From: Phylloscopus collybita
Lineage: Eukaryota > Chordata > Aves > Passeriformes > Phylloscopidae
DNA length: 64,000 nt
Reading direction: 5' to 3'
Assembly (NCBI GenBank): GCA_027886175.1
Contig: JAJNNQ010000040.1
Location: 22,588,001-22,652,000 of the forward strand
Positions 61,801-64,000 of this stretch are shown piece after piece. The stretch's first letter is position 1; each line of letters starts with the position of its first letter. Position numbers and translations under genes: made by a program. The notes under the pieces are model-generated. The model was not told the DNA's origin. It saw only the letters and a list, made by a program, of their open reading frames with translations, and did not search any database.

Positions 61801-62926
61801 GCAAAGCATATAGGAAAGGAGCAGCAGGGAATAATGAGGTGATAAAAACACTCCCAGGAGAGAAATATTGTAGCAAAAAAAAGTCCTCTCTGTCAGCAGC
61901 TCACAGTGGGTATCTAAGAGAACTACAGGAGAGGCCAAACATACAGCAATATTCCTACATACTCCTTTATAAACTCAATCACCTCTGATTGAAGTACTTC
62001 TGAATAAGAAGGGTACCTGTGCATCTGACAGATTTCAATCAATTTCTTCCATGCATTTGTTGAGGTGGTTTTTGCATGTATGCAATCTGTTACCATCCAT
62101 TACATTCTCTAATAAGGCAAGCCTAAGCATTTTACATTGTACCTACCAAGCTGTGTGAAAGAAGGTGCTTCTGTTTTAAACAGTGCACTTGCTAATTTCC
62201 TTTGATGATTCTTAATGGTTCTATCAGAAAGGACAGTGAATCATTTTGCCTATTTACCTACTCCATAACAATGACAATTTCCAAAAGGAGATTTTAAATA
62301 TCTAGACAAATGAGGGCCACACCACCTCTCCCATTTTATATGTGTACAAATGGGGGTGGGAAGAAGGAAGAAGGGTCACTCAAGATAATCTAGCAGGCTA
62401 AAGGGAGAAGTAGGCATAGAAACTGTATTAGTTTAGCTCCTAGTCGTTGTCCTAGCTACATGATGATATAACTTTGTAGTTTCTAGAATATTTATTTTCA
62501 GTAACAAAACCTGATTTAGATGTAAAAGAACGCAAGCACACAGAGAAGACCTAAGAAGCAACATTGCTTATACTGAAAGATGGAATTTAGCAGGAAAACT
62601 CTTTAGACCATAAGAGAGCTCTCCTTTCTAACCAGTGTCACCACTATACATACTCATGTCCATTTTAACACATTTCCTTATATTTCATTCAGGGCCAAAG
62701 GCCAAGGGCTCATCAAAAAATTATCTACTACTACCAGCCTAGATAGGTGTATCTACAAACTATACAAATCACATAGATGCAGCCTGCTCCTCTACCTCAC
62801 TTTTAATTCAAAATTTTTGTTTCAATTTTACGAATACTCACAAGCTCTACAGAACTTAAGTTCCGTGTTCTTACCTCAGCTGATATGGAGGGATCTTGAT
62901 AGCAGCATCGGGAGAATCCAAGGTTT
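85..62926 (-). CDS. ARFGEF3: ARFGEF3 (BIG3), exons 2-22, partial at both ends
   Basis: Span of the coding exons of ARFGEF family member 3, a large cytosolic/Golgi-associated relative of the Arf exchange factors BIG1 and BIG2. Known of the family: BIG3 restrains secretory-granule biogenesis (insulin, glucagon) and in human breast-cancer cells binds prohibitin-2 and acts as an A-kinase anchor with PP1C. Seen: 21 exons on the minus strand join in frame with matching phases and give a protein closely matching my memory of human BIG3 from about residue 29 to 1271. All introns but one show GT-AG ends; the exception is GC at the left edge. Exon 1 is right of the window and the last third to half of the gene is left of it. 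One more in-frame exon (29534-29665) is extra to the human form I remember. Confidence 0.97.
265..984. other. ARFGEF3 intron 21
   Basis: 720 bases of intron. I see nothing recognisable in it beyond the splice sites. Confidence 0.9.
985..1130 (-). CDS. ARFGEF3: ARFGEF3 exon 21
   Basis: 146-nt exon, residues 1163-1211, from [20 protein letters not shown] to [16 protein letters not shown] ends at Ser1203, which corresponds to human Ser1208, the second reported PKA site, after correcting for the five residues missing in exons 10 and 19. The acceptor is TTTCTTGTAG, the donor GAG|GTAGGA. Confidence 0.97.
1131..2652. other. ARFGEF3 intron 20
   Basis: About 1.5 kb of AT-rich intron with a short A-rich run near 1266-1285. 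No repeat or gene recognised. Confidence 0.85.
2653..2786 (-). CDS. ARFGEF3: ARFGEF3 exon 20
   Basis: 134-nt exon, residues 1118-1163: [44 protein letters not shown]. Nearly identical to human. The acceptor is TTACCTACAG, the donor CCAG|GTAAAT. Confidence 0.97.
2787..4389. other. ARFGEF3 intron 19
   Basis: About 1.6 kb of intron. Apart from the short LTR fragment near 3267-3340, nothing recognised. Confidence 0.85.
3267..3340 (+). mobile_element. 5' fragment of an avian ERVL-type LTR
   Basis: The segment TTTTGGCTGGGGTAGAGTTA and the following aatatggggctacgttttg match the 5' end of the same LTR family found nearly whole at 48808-49396. Only about 75 bases remain. It lies in intron 19, antisense to the gene. 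Confidence 0.65.
4390..4704 (-). CDS. ARFGEF3: ARFGEF3 exon 19
   Basis: 315-nt exon, residues 1013-1118, from [16 protein letters not shown] to [13 protein letters not shown]. Its middle (about 1030-1080) is a variable Pro/Gln/Ser-rich loop, two residues shorter than human as I recall it; the flanks are conserved. The acceptor is GTGTTCTCAG, the donor ACAG|GTAAAA. Confidence 0.97.
4705..5132. other. ARFGEF3 intron 18
   Basis: 428 bases of intron; nothing recognised. Confidence 0.85.
5133..5283 (-). CDS. ARFGEF3: ARFGEF3 exon 18
   Basis: 151-nt exon, residues 963-1013, from [16 protein letters not shown] to [11 protein letters not shown]. It begins as an amphipathic charged helix and then enters the conserved [20 protein letters not shown] segment. 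The acceptor is TATGCTGCAG, the donor TTCAG|GTACTC. Confidence 0.96.
5284..6649. other. ARFGEF3 intron 17
   Basis: About 1.4 kb of intron; nothing recognised. Short open frames on the + strand here have no family resemblance. Confidence 0.85.
6650..6760 (-). CDS. ARFGEF3: ARFGEF3 exon 17
   Basis: 111-nt exon, residues 926-963: [18 protein letters not shown] then [19 protein letters not shown] helix rich in Ala is followed by a highly charged stretch, probably coiled or exposed. The acceptor is TGCTCTACAG, the donor CAAG|GTAACT. Confidence 0.96.
7013..7228 (-). CDS. ARFGEF3: ARFGEF3 exon 16
   Basis: 216-nt exon, residues 854-926, from [20 protein letters not shown] through [16 protein letters not shown] to [11 protein letters not shown]. 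Highly conserved, part of the HDS-type helical region after Sec7. The acceptor is CCACTCTAG, the donor TTAG|GTAATG. Confidence 0.97.
7465..7572 (-). CDS. ARFGEF3: ARFGEF3 exon 15
   Basis: 108-nt exon, residues 818-854: [35 protein letters not shown]. The segment [18 protein letters not shown] is near-identical to human. The acceptor is TTCTGGCAG, the donor GCAG|GTACTA. Confidence 0.96.
7573..8989. other. ARFGEF3 intron 14
   Basis: About 1.4 kb of intron; nothing recognised. Confidence 0.85.
8990..9155 (-). CDS. ARFGEF3: ARFGEF3 exon 14
   Basis: 166-nt exon, residues 763-818, from [20 protein letters not shown] to [14 protein letters not shown]. It covers the end of the Sec7-like domain. The acceptor is TTCTCTGCAG, the donor ACGG|GTCAGT; this donor is required to give Asp818 with exon 15. 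It ends only about 100 bases from a CR1 insertion on its upstream side. Confidence 0.96.
9262..10045 (-). mobile_element. CR1 LINE fragment, 3' part of ORF2 to 3' end
   Basis: About 780 bases of a chicken-repeat-1 non-LTR retrotransposon in the same orientation as ARFGEF3. On the minus strand one frame (within 9280-9624) still reads like the C-terminal tail of CR1 ORF2: [57 protein letters not shown]. Upstream parts resemble the usual CR1 text (cctcctctggactctttccag, gtgcagcctcaccag) but are broken by stops. It is a dead, 5'-truncated copy with no octamer tail remaining. It lies in intron 13, about 110 bases upstream of exon 14. Confidence 0.9.
10046..11048. other. Rest of ARFGEF3 intron 13
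   Basis: About 1 kb between the CR1 and exon 13. A + strand open frame at 10712-11113 overlaps exon 13 in antisense and looks like chance. Confidence 0.8.
11049..11215 (-). CDS. ARFGEF3: ARFGEF3 exon 13 (Sec7-like domain)
   Basis: 167-nt exon, residues 707-762, from [15 protein letters not shown] to [31 protein letters not shown] aligns by eye with the NADTAYVLAYSIIMLxTDLH helix of active Sec7 domains, but the DLH end has been lost (NLKL). The acceptor is TTTTTGTTAG, the donor CTG|GTGAGT. Confidence 0.97.
11216..15653. other. ARFGEF3 intron 12
   Basis: 4.4 kb of intron. It holds the 31-bp tandem repeat at 12444 and A-rich simple stretches near 12317 and 12856-12892. No gene or mobile element recognised. 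Confidence 0.85.
12444..12527 (+). repeat. Degenerate 31-bp tandem repeat, about 2.7 copies
   Basis: Units starting at 12444, 12475 and 12506 share the pattern gaRtaWctgttYRaggg followed by a G-rich and A-rich stretch; starts are exactly 31 bases apart. Copies differ at many positions, so the array is old or was formed by imperfect duplication. Confidence 0.6.
15654..16564 (-). CDS. ARFGEF3: ARFGEF3 exon 12 (large; disordered region and start of Sec7-like domain)
   Basis: 911-nt exon, residues 403-707, by far the largest here. It begins [18 protein letters not shown], passes through a long Ser/Thr/Asp/Glu-rich region (about 460-645; e.g. [50 protein letters not shown]) and ends in helices [19 protein letters not shown] and [20 protein letters not shown]. 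The last part starts the degenerate Sec7 domain. At the place where active Sec7 domains carry LPGE, this reads LPSI (about 687-690), so the catalytic glutamate appears absent, as reported for BIG3. The acceptor is TTGATTGTAG; the donor CAG|GTTTGC is weak. Confidence 0.98.
16565..17303. other. ARFGEF3 intron 11
   Basis: 739 bases of intron; nothing recognised. Confidence 0.85.
17304..17416 (-). CDS. ARFGEF3: ARFGEF3 exon 11
   Basis: 113-nt exon, residues 366-403: [14 protein letters not shown], then [19 protein letters not shown] and DLLK. The basic cluster [10 protein letters not shown] (about 387-396) follows an acidic-serine patch; it looks like a linker with possible kinase sites. The acceptor is TTCTTTTCAG, the donor CT|GTACGC is weak but gives the correct frame into exon 12. 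Confidence 0.95.
17417..18761. other. ARFGEF3 intron 10
   Basis: About 1.3 kb of intron; nothing recognised. Confidence 0.85.
18762..19086 (-). CDS. ARFGEF3: ARFGEF3 exon 10
   Basis: 325-nt exon, residues 257-365, from [14 protein letters not shown] to EAIKIMKE. It holds a serine-rich loop (about 278-307), three residues shorter than the human one I recall. HGRGS at 298-302 is the counterpart of the human Ser305 PKA site (here Ser302). After it comes a strongly conserved helical stretch ([20 protein letters not shown]). The acceptor is CTTTCTCAG, the donor GAG|GTAGGA. Confidence 0.97.
19087..20689. other. ARFGEF3 intron 9, downstream part
   Basis: About 1.6 kb of intron without a recognised element. 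A 135-codon + strand open frame at 19878-20285 shows no family resemblance. Confidence 0.8.
20690..21335 (+). mobile_element. Probable solo LTR of an avian endogenous retrovirus
   Basis: The core (about 20990-21335) has LTR hallmarks on the + strand: a GC-rich block standing out from AT-rich intron, a poly(A) signal aataaagcctctgttccctgg at 21152, and a U5-like tail ending near ...cacctcaaca. A CCAAT-type motif (ttattggttc) lies upstream near 20830. The left edge is uncertain; it may start near TGTTAAG at 20691. No target duplication found. It lies in intron 9, antisense to the gene. Confidence 0.6.
21336..22487. other. ARFGEF3 intron 9, part next to exon 9
   Basis: About 1.15 kb of intron on the left (3') side of exon 9; nothing recognised. 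Confidence 0.8.
22488..22592 (-). CDS. ARFGEF3: ARFGEF3 exon 9
   Basis: 105-nt exon, residues 222-257: [17 protein letters not shown] followed by [17 protein letters not shown]. This matches the HUS-like motif of large Arf GEFs ([20 protein letters not shown]) as preserved in BIG3. The acceptor is TCTTTGCCAG, the donor TG|GTGAGT. Confidence 0.95.
22593..24476. other. ARFGEF3 intron 8
   Basis: About 1.9 kb of intron with the pyrimidine tract at 22949. Nothing else recognised. Confidence 0.85.
22949..23015 (+). repeat. Pyrimidine tract with a 22-T run
   Basis: A CT-rich tract that ends in 22 uninterrupted T (22993-23014). In the ARFGEF3 transcript it is an A-rich/purine tract inside intron 8. 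Confidence 0.9.
24477..24555 (-). CDS. ARFGEF3: ARFGEF3 exon 8
   Basis: 79-nt exon, residues 196-222: [16 protein letters not shown] then LCEKLQAVI, with split Gly and Asn codons at the ends. The [20 protein letters not shown] stretch is the start of a helical segment conserved with human. The acceptor CTTTTTGGAG is unusual in having G before AG; the donor is AA|GTGAGT. Confidence 0.93.
24556..25532. other. ARFGEF3 intron 7
   Basis: About 1 kb of intron; nothing recognised. Confidence 0.85.
25533..25575 (-). CDS. ARFGEF3: ARFGEF3 exon 7 (short)
   Basis: 43-nt exon, residues 182-195 plus the first base of Gly196: [14 protein letters not shown]. The acceptor is CTCAACAG, the donor CAAG|GTATTT. 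It follows the charged end of exon 6 and resembles the variable linker ENPDxxxxFxNQG of the human protein. Automatic predictors may miss so short an exon. Confidence 0.92.
25770..26240 (-). mobile_element. CR1 LINE fragment (3' end)
   Basis: Begins on the + strand with the reverse complement of the CR1 3' terminus (cacagaatcacaaggttgga, then agagaccttcaagatcac) and runs through the known CR1 3' text (ggagttgtagagagtgataa, ctgaacaaccccagctccct) to cccagaactggacacag. About 470 bases, same orientation as ARFGEF3, in intron 6 about 195 bases upstream of exon 7. Confidence 0.92.
26911..26990. repeat. Cluster of three AT-rich palindromes
   Basis: Three inverted repeats are packed in 80 bases: a perfect 20-bp palindrome at 26911-26930; arms of 18 bp (26935-26952 and 26955-26972) with a 2-base spacer; and 8-bp arms ttagaatt/aattctaa (26971-26978, 26983-26990) with a 4-base loop. 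All three are exact. Composition is almost pure A/T. It lies in intron 6 and could extrude as cruciforms or form RNA hairpins. Confidence 0.9.
27649..27771 (-). CDS. ARFGEF3: ARFGEF3 exon 6 (PHB2-binding segment)
   Basis: 123-nt exon, residues 141-181, opening [19 protein letters not shown] and ending LRQKQENM. It contains [13 protein letters not shown] at residues 165-177, the counterpart of the human BIG3 segment reported to bind prohibitin-2; Gln165, Asp169 and Gln173 are kept and only the last residue differs (Arg to Lys). The acceptor is CCTCATCAG, the donor ATG|GTGAGC, phase 0 on both sides. Confidence 0.96.
27772..29533. other. Intron between the cassette exon and exon 6
   Basis: About 1.8 kb of intron, very AT-rich at 28850-29000. 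Nothing recognised. Confidence 0.8.
29534..29665 (-). CDS. ARFGEF3: Candidate ARFGEF3 cassette exon (5b), 44 codons
   Basis: 132-nt open segment, phase 0 at both ends, between exons 5 and 6. It begins [16 protein letters not shown] and ends [11 protein letters not shown]. The acceptor is good: a CTAAC branch-like motif, a pyrimidine tract and GCTCTTAG. The donor AAAAG|GTACCT is moderate. It is not in the human protein I remember: human positions reported for PHB2 binding (165-177), Ser305, Ser1208 and the PP1 motif (1228-1232) are all reproduced only if this exon is left out. BIG1 also aligns straight through the junction by eye. It could be an alternatively spliced exon or a chance exon-like stretch; I favour a real cassette. 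Confidence 0.6.
29666..32306. other. Intron between exon 5 and the cassette exon
   Basis: About 2.6 kb; nothing recognised beyond splice signals at both ends. Confidence 0.8.
32307..32375 (-). CDS. ARFGEF3: ARFGEF3 exon 5
   Basis: 69-nt exon, residues 118-140: [16 protein letters not shown] then SVLKIAE. Nearly identical to the human stretch I remember (one Pro to Ser, one Asp to Glu, one Ala to Ser). The donor is strong (GAG|GTAAGT); the acceptor TTTTGATGCAAG has a modest pyrimidine tract. Phase 0 on both sides, so it can join either the cassette exon or exon 6 in frame. Confidence 0.93.
34831..34864 (+). repeat. Run of 34 T
   Basis: An uninterrupted homopolymer of 34 T in intron 4. No retroposed gene is recognisable next to it on either strand. 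Length is prone to sequencing or assembly error. Confidence 0.95.
34904..34933. repeat. (AT)n(AC)n(AT)n microsatellite
   Basis: An AC dinucleotide core flanked by AT dinucleotides on both sides, about 30 bases. Confidence 0.85.
36120..36235 (+). mobile_element. CR1 3'-end fragment
   Basis: The text gagcagggcgattggaccag, then atgatcactgtagtccctt and attttgtgattctgtgtgat follows the CR1 3' terminus, including the terminal imperfect repeat of ttctgtgattc type. + orientation, antisense to ARFGEF3. Confidence 0.75.
36250..36380 (+). mobile_element. Second CR1 3'-end fragment, adjacent
   Basis: Text such as aacccaggttggatagggct, caacctggtctagtggaaga and ggcattggaactagatgaac, ending caacccaaatcattctgtag, is a CR1 3' end of another subfamily directly after the first. 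Same + orientation, so this is a tandem of two truncated insertions. Confidence 0.85.
36525..36930 (-). mobile_element. Probable solo LTR of an endogenous retrovirus, sense to ARFGEF3
   Basis: Read on the minus strand from TGTTGATGCC at 36930: a GC-rich U3-like part with a CCAAT-type box (GATTGGACAA) and an octamer-like ATATGCAAAT (36705-36714), then a GC-rich block, a poly(A) signal AATAAA near 36575-36582, and a U5-like tail to about 36525. It differs sharply in composition from the intron around it. The 3' edge and target duplications are not resolved. No gag, pol or env reading frames are present. Confidence 0.6.
40440..40693 (+). mobile_element. Possible LTR fragment
   Basis: A TATA-like agtataaaggg at about 40597, then aataaagattgattggagtc at about 40620 and a tail ending in cttacaca resemble U3-R-U5 of an LTR. 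Edges are not certain and I do not recognise the family. Confidence 0.45.
42291..42360 (+). repeat. 32-bp tandem duplication, 2.2 copies
   Basis: Two units at 42291-42322 and 42323-42354 differ at two bases only; a third copy is cut after ctgtgt. The unit begins ctgtgtatctggttt. The low divergence suggests a fairly recent duplication. Confidence 0.95.
42722..42770 (-). mobile_element. Short CR1 3'-end remnant
   Basis: cacagaattgctgaggtttg followed by aagtgacc resembles the reverse complement of a CR1 3' end. Only about 45 bases are alignable by eye. Confidence 0.4.
44495..44970 (+). mobile_element. Possible LTR with TATA and CCAAT boxes
   Basis: A compositionally distinct block starting near TGTGGAAGTCAGGC. 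It has gattggtttgtaaccc followed by ttgctatataagg (about 44705-44732), an arrangement like an LTR promoter, and ends near gctgacaca. It contains an exact 16-bp palindrome (44781-44796). No poly(A) signal of the usual form is evident, so the identity is uncertain. Confidence 0.4.
47603..47734 (-). CDS. ARFGEF3: ARFGEF3 exon 4
   Basis: 132-nt exon, residues 74-117, opening [19 protein letters not shown] and closing [11 protein letters not shown]. It continues the N-terminal DCB helical region. The acceptor is TCTCTGCAG, the donor AAG|GTTAGT, phase 0 on both sides. It lies between the 15-kb intron 4 and the 3-kb intron 3. Confidence 0.96.
48808..49396 (+). mobile_element. Near-complete solo LTR, avian ERVL-type family
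   Basis: About 589 bases beginning TGTACTGGTTTTGGCTGGGA and ending AACTCACAACA, so it has TG...CA ends. Internal text is typical of a family common in birds: gtaggctgggggtgcagaag, ggggacacagctggcagagc, tgcatgatggagccctttt, ctattaaactctgtctta. No internal viral genes remain and no clear target duplication is visible (atgct left, tttta right). It sits in intron 3, antisense to ARFGEF3. Confidence 0.85.
49517..49852 (+). mobile_element. CR1 LINE fragment, forward half of an inverted pair
   Basis: Text ggagctgttggagagagtcc, ggagcatctctcttatgagg and tggagaaggctcagggagga, then aggttgtggtgtctccaacc, is CR1 in + orientation. It ends abruptly where an opposite-facing CR1 piece begins. Confidence 0.85.
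49853..49940 (-). mobile_element. CR1 fragment, inverted half of the pair
   Basis: Reverse complement of the CR1 segment found at about 49555-49637; the two match at roughly 73 of 83 positions by my hand alignment. Together they form arms of about 83 bp around a loop of about 215 bases. Confidence 0.8.
50745..50826 (-). CDS. ARFGEF3: ARFGEF3 exon 3
   Basis: 82-nt exon, residues about 46-73, encoding [14 protein letters not shown] then [13 protein letters not shown]. This is the start of the DCB-type helical repeat region shared with BIG1/BIG2, which mediates dimerisation in that family. The acceptor is TTTTCCCTAG after a run of T; the donor is CAG|GTATGG. Phase 2 entry, phase 0 exit. Confidence 0.96.
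53855..53930 (+). mobile_element. Degraded CR1-like 3' end
   Basis: atgcaggaagtcaaaccaga, then tgattacaacagacccctcc and agcactaaaattt, resembles the ancient CR1 3' end (gttggactagatgatc...gtcccttccagccctaaaatt). Highly diverged. Confidence 0.4.
57943..57960 (+). repeat. Poly-A run
   Basis: A homopolymer of about 17 A in intron 2, no element recognised beside it. Confidence 0.85.
58215..59165 (-). mobile_element. ERV-derived segment, avian family, broken
   Basis: About 950 bases recognisable as an endogenous-retrovirus-derived repeat widespread in birds, read on the minus strand. Landmarks on the + strand: agtgggttgactctgactgg at the left, a run of nine C at about 58469, ctgcaggtggatctctgtgc, aggggaagcttctggcagct-like text near 59093, and agctacccctgtagcccccc at the right. 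A 121-codon minus-strand frame at 58563-58928 crosses an imperfect repeat of ctgctccagYgtgRgcctcc; no protease, polymerase or envelope domain is recognisable. It is a fossil, flanked by ordinary intron. Confidence 0.7.
62875..62926 (-). CDS. ARFGEF3: ARFGEF3 exon 2
   Basis: 52-nt exon, residues about 29-46. It opens with the last two bases of a split Glu codon, then encodes [16 protein letters not shown] and ends within an Arg codon. The acceptor is ATTATACAG and the donor GAG|GTAAGA. It splices in frame to exon 3 (REKCLLPLQ). The second half ([16 protein letters not shown]) matches the human protein well, the first half (DSPDAA) diverges. Exon 1 must end with one extra base (phase 1); no such exon is seen up to 64000. 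Confidence 0.9.
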
Positions 62927-63719
62927 CTGTATAATTAAAGGAAACAACAGGGCTTTGAAAAGAAACTTCTGAGTTCAACCATAGTTAATACATTTGGCTA
63001 CAGTCTCCAAGCCAGCAATCCTAAAGTTTACACCTACTCCAGCTGACAGAACAACGACCATTGCTGCTCGGAGTTGCCAGAGCTTTGCATAAATCTGTCA
63101 GGACATTGCATGCCCAATGGGAAGGCATCGAATAACATCTTTTCCCTCTCACTTATCAGCACTTCGACAGCACATCCGCTACAACTGGAACAGTACAGAG
63201 GATACTTGCATGGCTGCTGTGCAAGACTAATAGGCAATTAATCAAGCAACCCATGCAACATCAAGATAAAAGGCCAGTAATAAGACAGCAACAGGTCTGA
63301 TATGCCACAGAATGTTGTAGATACGTATGGATGAAGAACAAAAAAAAAAAAATTAAAGCAATTGAAAGTATTCTAGTTATGCTGATTTAAAATATGGGTC
63401 CTGATGATCAGTGTTCCAGGTTGCTAGTGTCAAAAAACACTTCAAGCCACAAACAATCTCTGAAAATGGGTGGATGCTAAAACGTACCTAAGCTTGTACT
63501 CCCTTGAAAGATTAACTCCTTACACTGATCACTATACTGCAAGGCTAAAAGAGCTCATGTAATCCGGTAAAACAAAACTTCTAGCTTTTAAAATAGATTC
63601 CCGAACATAAGCCAGCGTAAAAGCTGTTCTGCATGGGTGTATTTTTTAACGATGATTTGAGGGAGGGAGGGGGCCTTTAAAGGAAAAGACAGCACCTACA
63701 AAACATACACGGAAACTGA
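62927..63719. other. ARFGEF3 intron 1, 3' end
   Basis: About 800 bases of intron upstream of exon 2; a short poly-A run at 63341. Nothing else recognised. Confidence 0.8.
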
Positions 63720-64000
63720 CAGCTACCGATACCCATGCATCTGCCTCGCAAAAGCCACGAAACAGATCCAGGCGGTGGGGAAGCCGAGAGACGCGGATGC
63801 TCTCCGGGACCGGCAGCAGGTGCCACGACCCCTTCCAGTAGCGGAGCTCCCGGGCATTTTGAACGGCTCAGGTGCTCCGGTCCCTTCCCAGCCGCTGGGG
63901 GCTCGGTGGCCGGTGCTGAACAAGTTTGTTGGGGTCTCCCTGCCCCCTCCGTTACAAAACCTCTCCATCGGCGGCTCCTGCCCCGCTCCGCTCCCCCGCG
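63720..64000. promoter_or_regulatory. Edge of a CpG island, probably near the ARFGEF3 promoter/exon 1
   Basis: The last 280 bases are GC-rich with roughly two dozen CpG by eye, against an almost CpG-free AT-rich intron before it. It contains no sequence for the expected exon 1 peptide. Position and polarity fit the downstream half of a promoter CpG island, with exon 1 just to the right. An 81-codon minus-strand frame here (63723-63968) is probably a by-product of GC richness, though an alternative 5' exon cannot be excluded. Confidence 0.6.

Larger units (their letters stand above)
50827..62874. other. ARFGEF3 intron 2 (12 kb)
   Basis: Holds the ERV-derived segment at 58.2-59.2 kb and an old CR1-like end at 53.9 kb. 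The stretches 50827-53800, 53940-58200 and 59170-62874 contain no exon, RNA gene or mobile element that I recognise. Open frames here are short and unlike any family known to me. Confidence 0.85.

Noticed and set aside
63723..63968. 81-codon minus-strand frame as ARFGEF3 exon 1
   Set aside because: It does not resemble the expected N-terminus (MEEILRKLQKEAS...) and no donor in the needed phase joins it to exon 2.

Overview
The window reads as a piece of a bird nuclear genome. CR1 LINE fragments and avian-type endogenous-retrovirus LTRs lie in the introns, coding exons are short with canonical splice sites, and most of the sequence is intronic. I cannot name the species.

One gene explains essentially all of the coding signal: ARFGEF3 (BIG3, KIAA1244), transcribed on the minus strand, right to left. 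I traced 21 exons that join in frame without a gap, plus one extra in-frame cassette-like exon (29534-29665). Without the cassette they cover about residues 29 to 1271; the human protein is about 2177 residues as I recall it. Exon 1 (start codon and about the first 28 residues) lies beyond position 64000, next to the CpG-rich right edge. The 3' half of the gene lies left of position 1. The traced part contains the DCB-like N-terminal helical region, the counterpart of the prohibitin-2-binding segment reported in human BIG3, the serine-rich region, the degenerate Sec7 domain (no recognisable catalytic glutamate), and a PP1-docking KAVSF motif. Residue numbers below count from the human-like start and omit the cassette exon.

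Layout, left to right: 1-11215, exons 22 to 13 with short introns and one CR1 (9262-10045). 11216-19086, a 4.4-kb intron, the large 911-nt exon 12, then exons 11 and 10. 19087-32375, exons 9 to 5, an LTR, a CR1, an AT-rich palindrome cluster and the cassette exon. 32376-47602, a 15-kb intron with several LTR-like pieces and CR1 ends. 47603-50826, exons 4 and 3, with a solo LTR and an inverted CR1 pair between them. 50827-62874, a 12-kb intron with a long ERV-derived segment. 62875-62926, exon 2. 63720-64000, the edge of a CpG island.

I see no second protein-coding gene, tRNA, rRNA or CRISPR. The most interesting observations are the unannotated-looking cassette exon inside the DCB region, a GC-AG intron at the left edge, conservation in a bird of the BIG3 segments used for PHB2, PKA and PP1 contacts in human cells, and structured repeats (three nested AT palindromes, an inverted CR1 pair).
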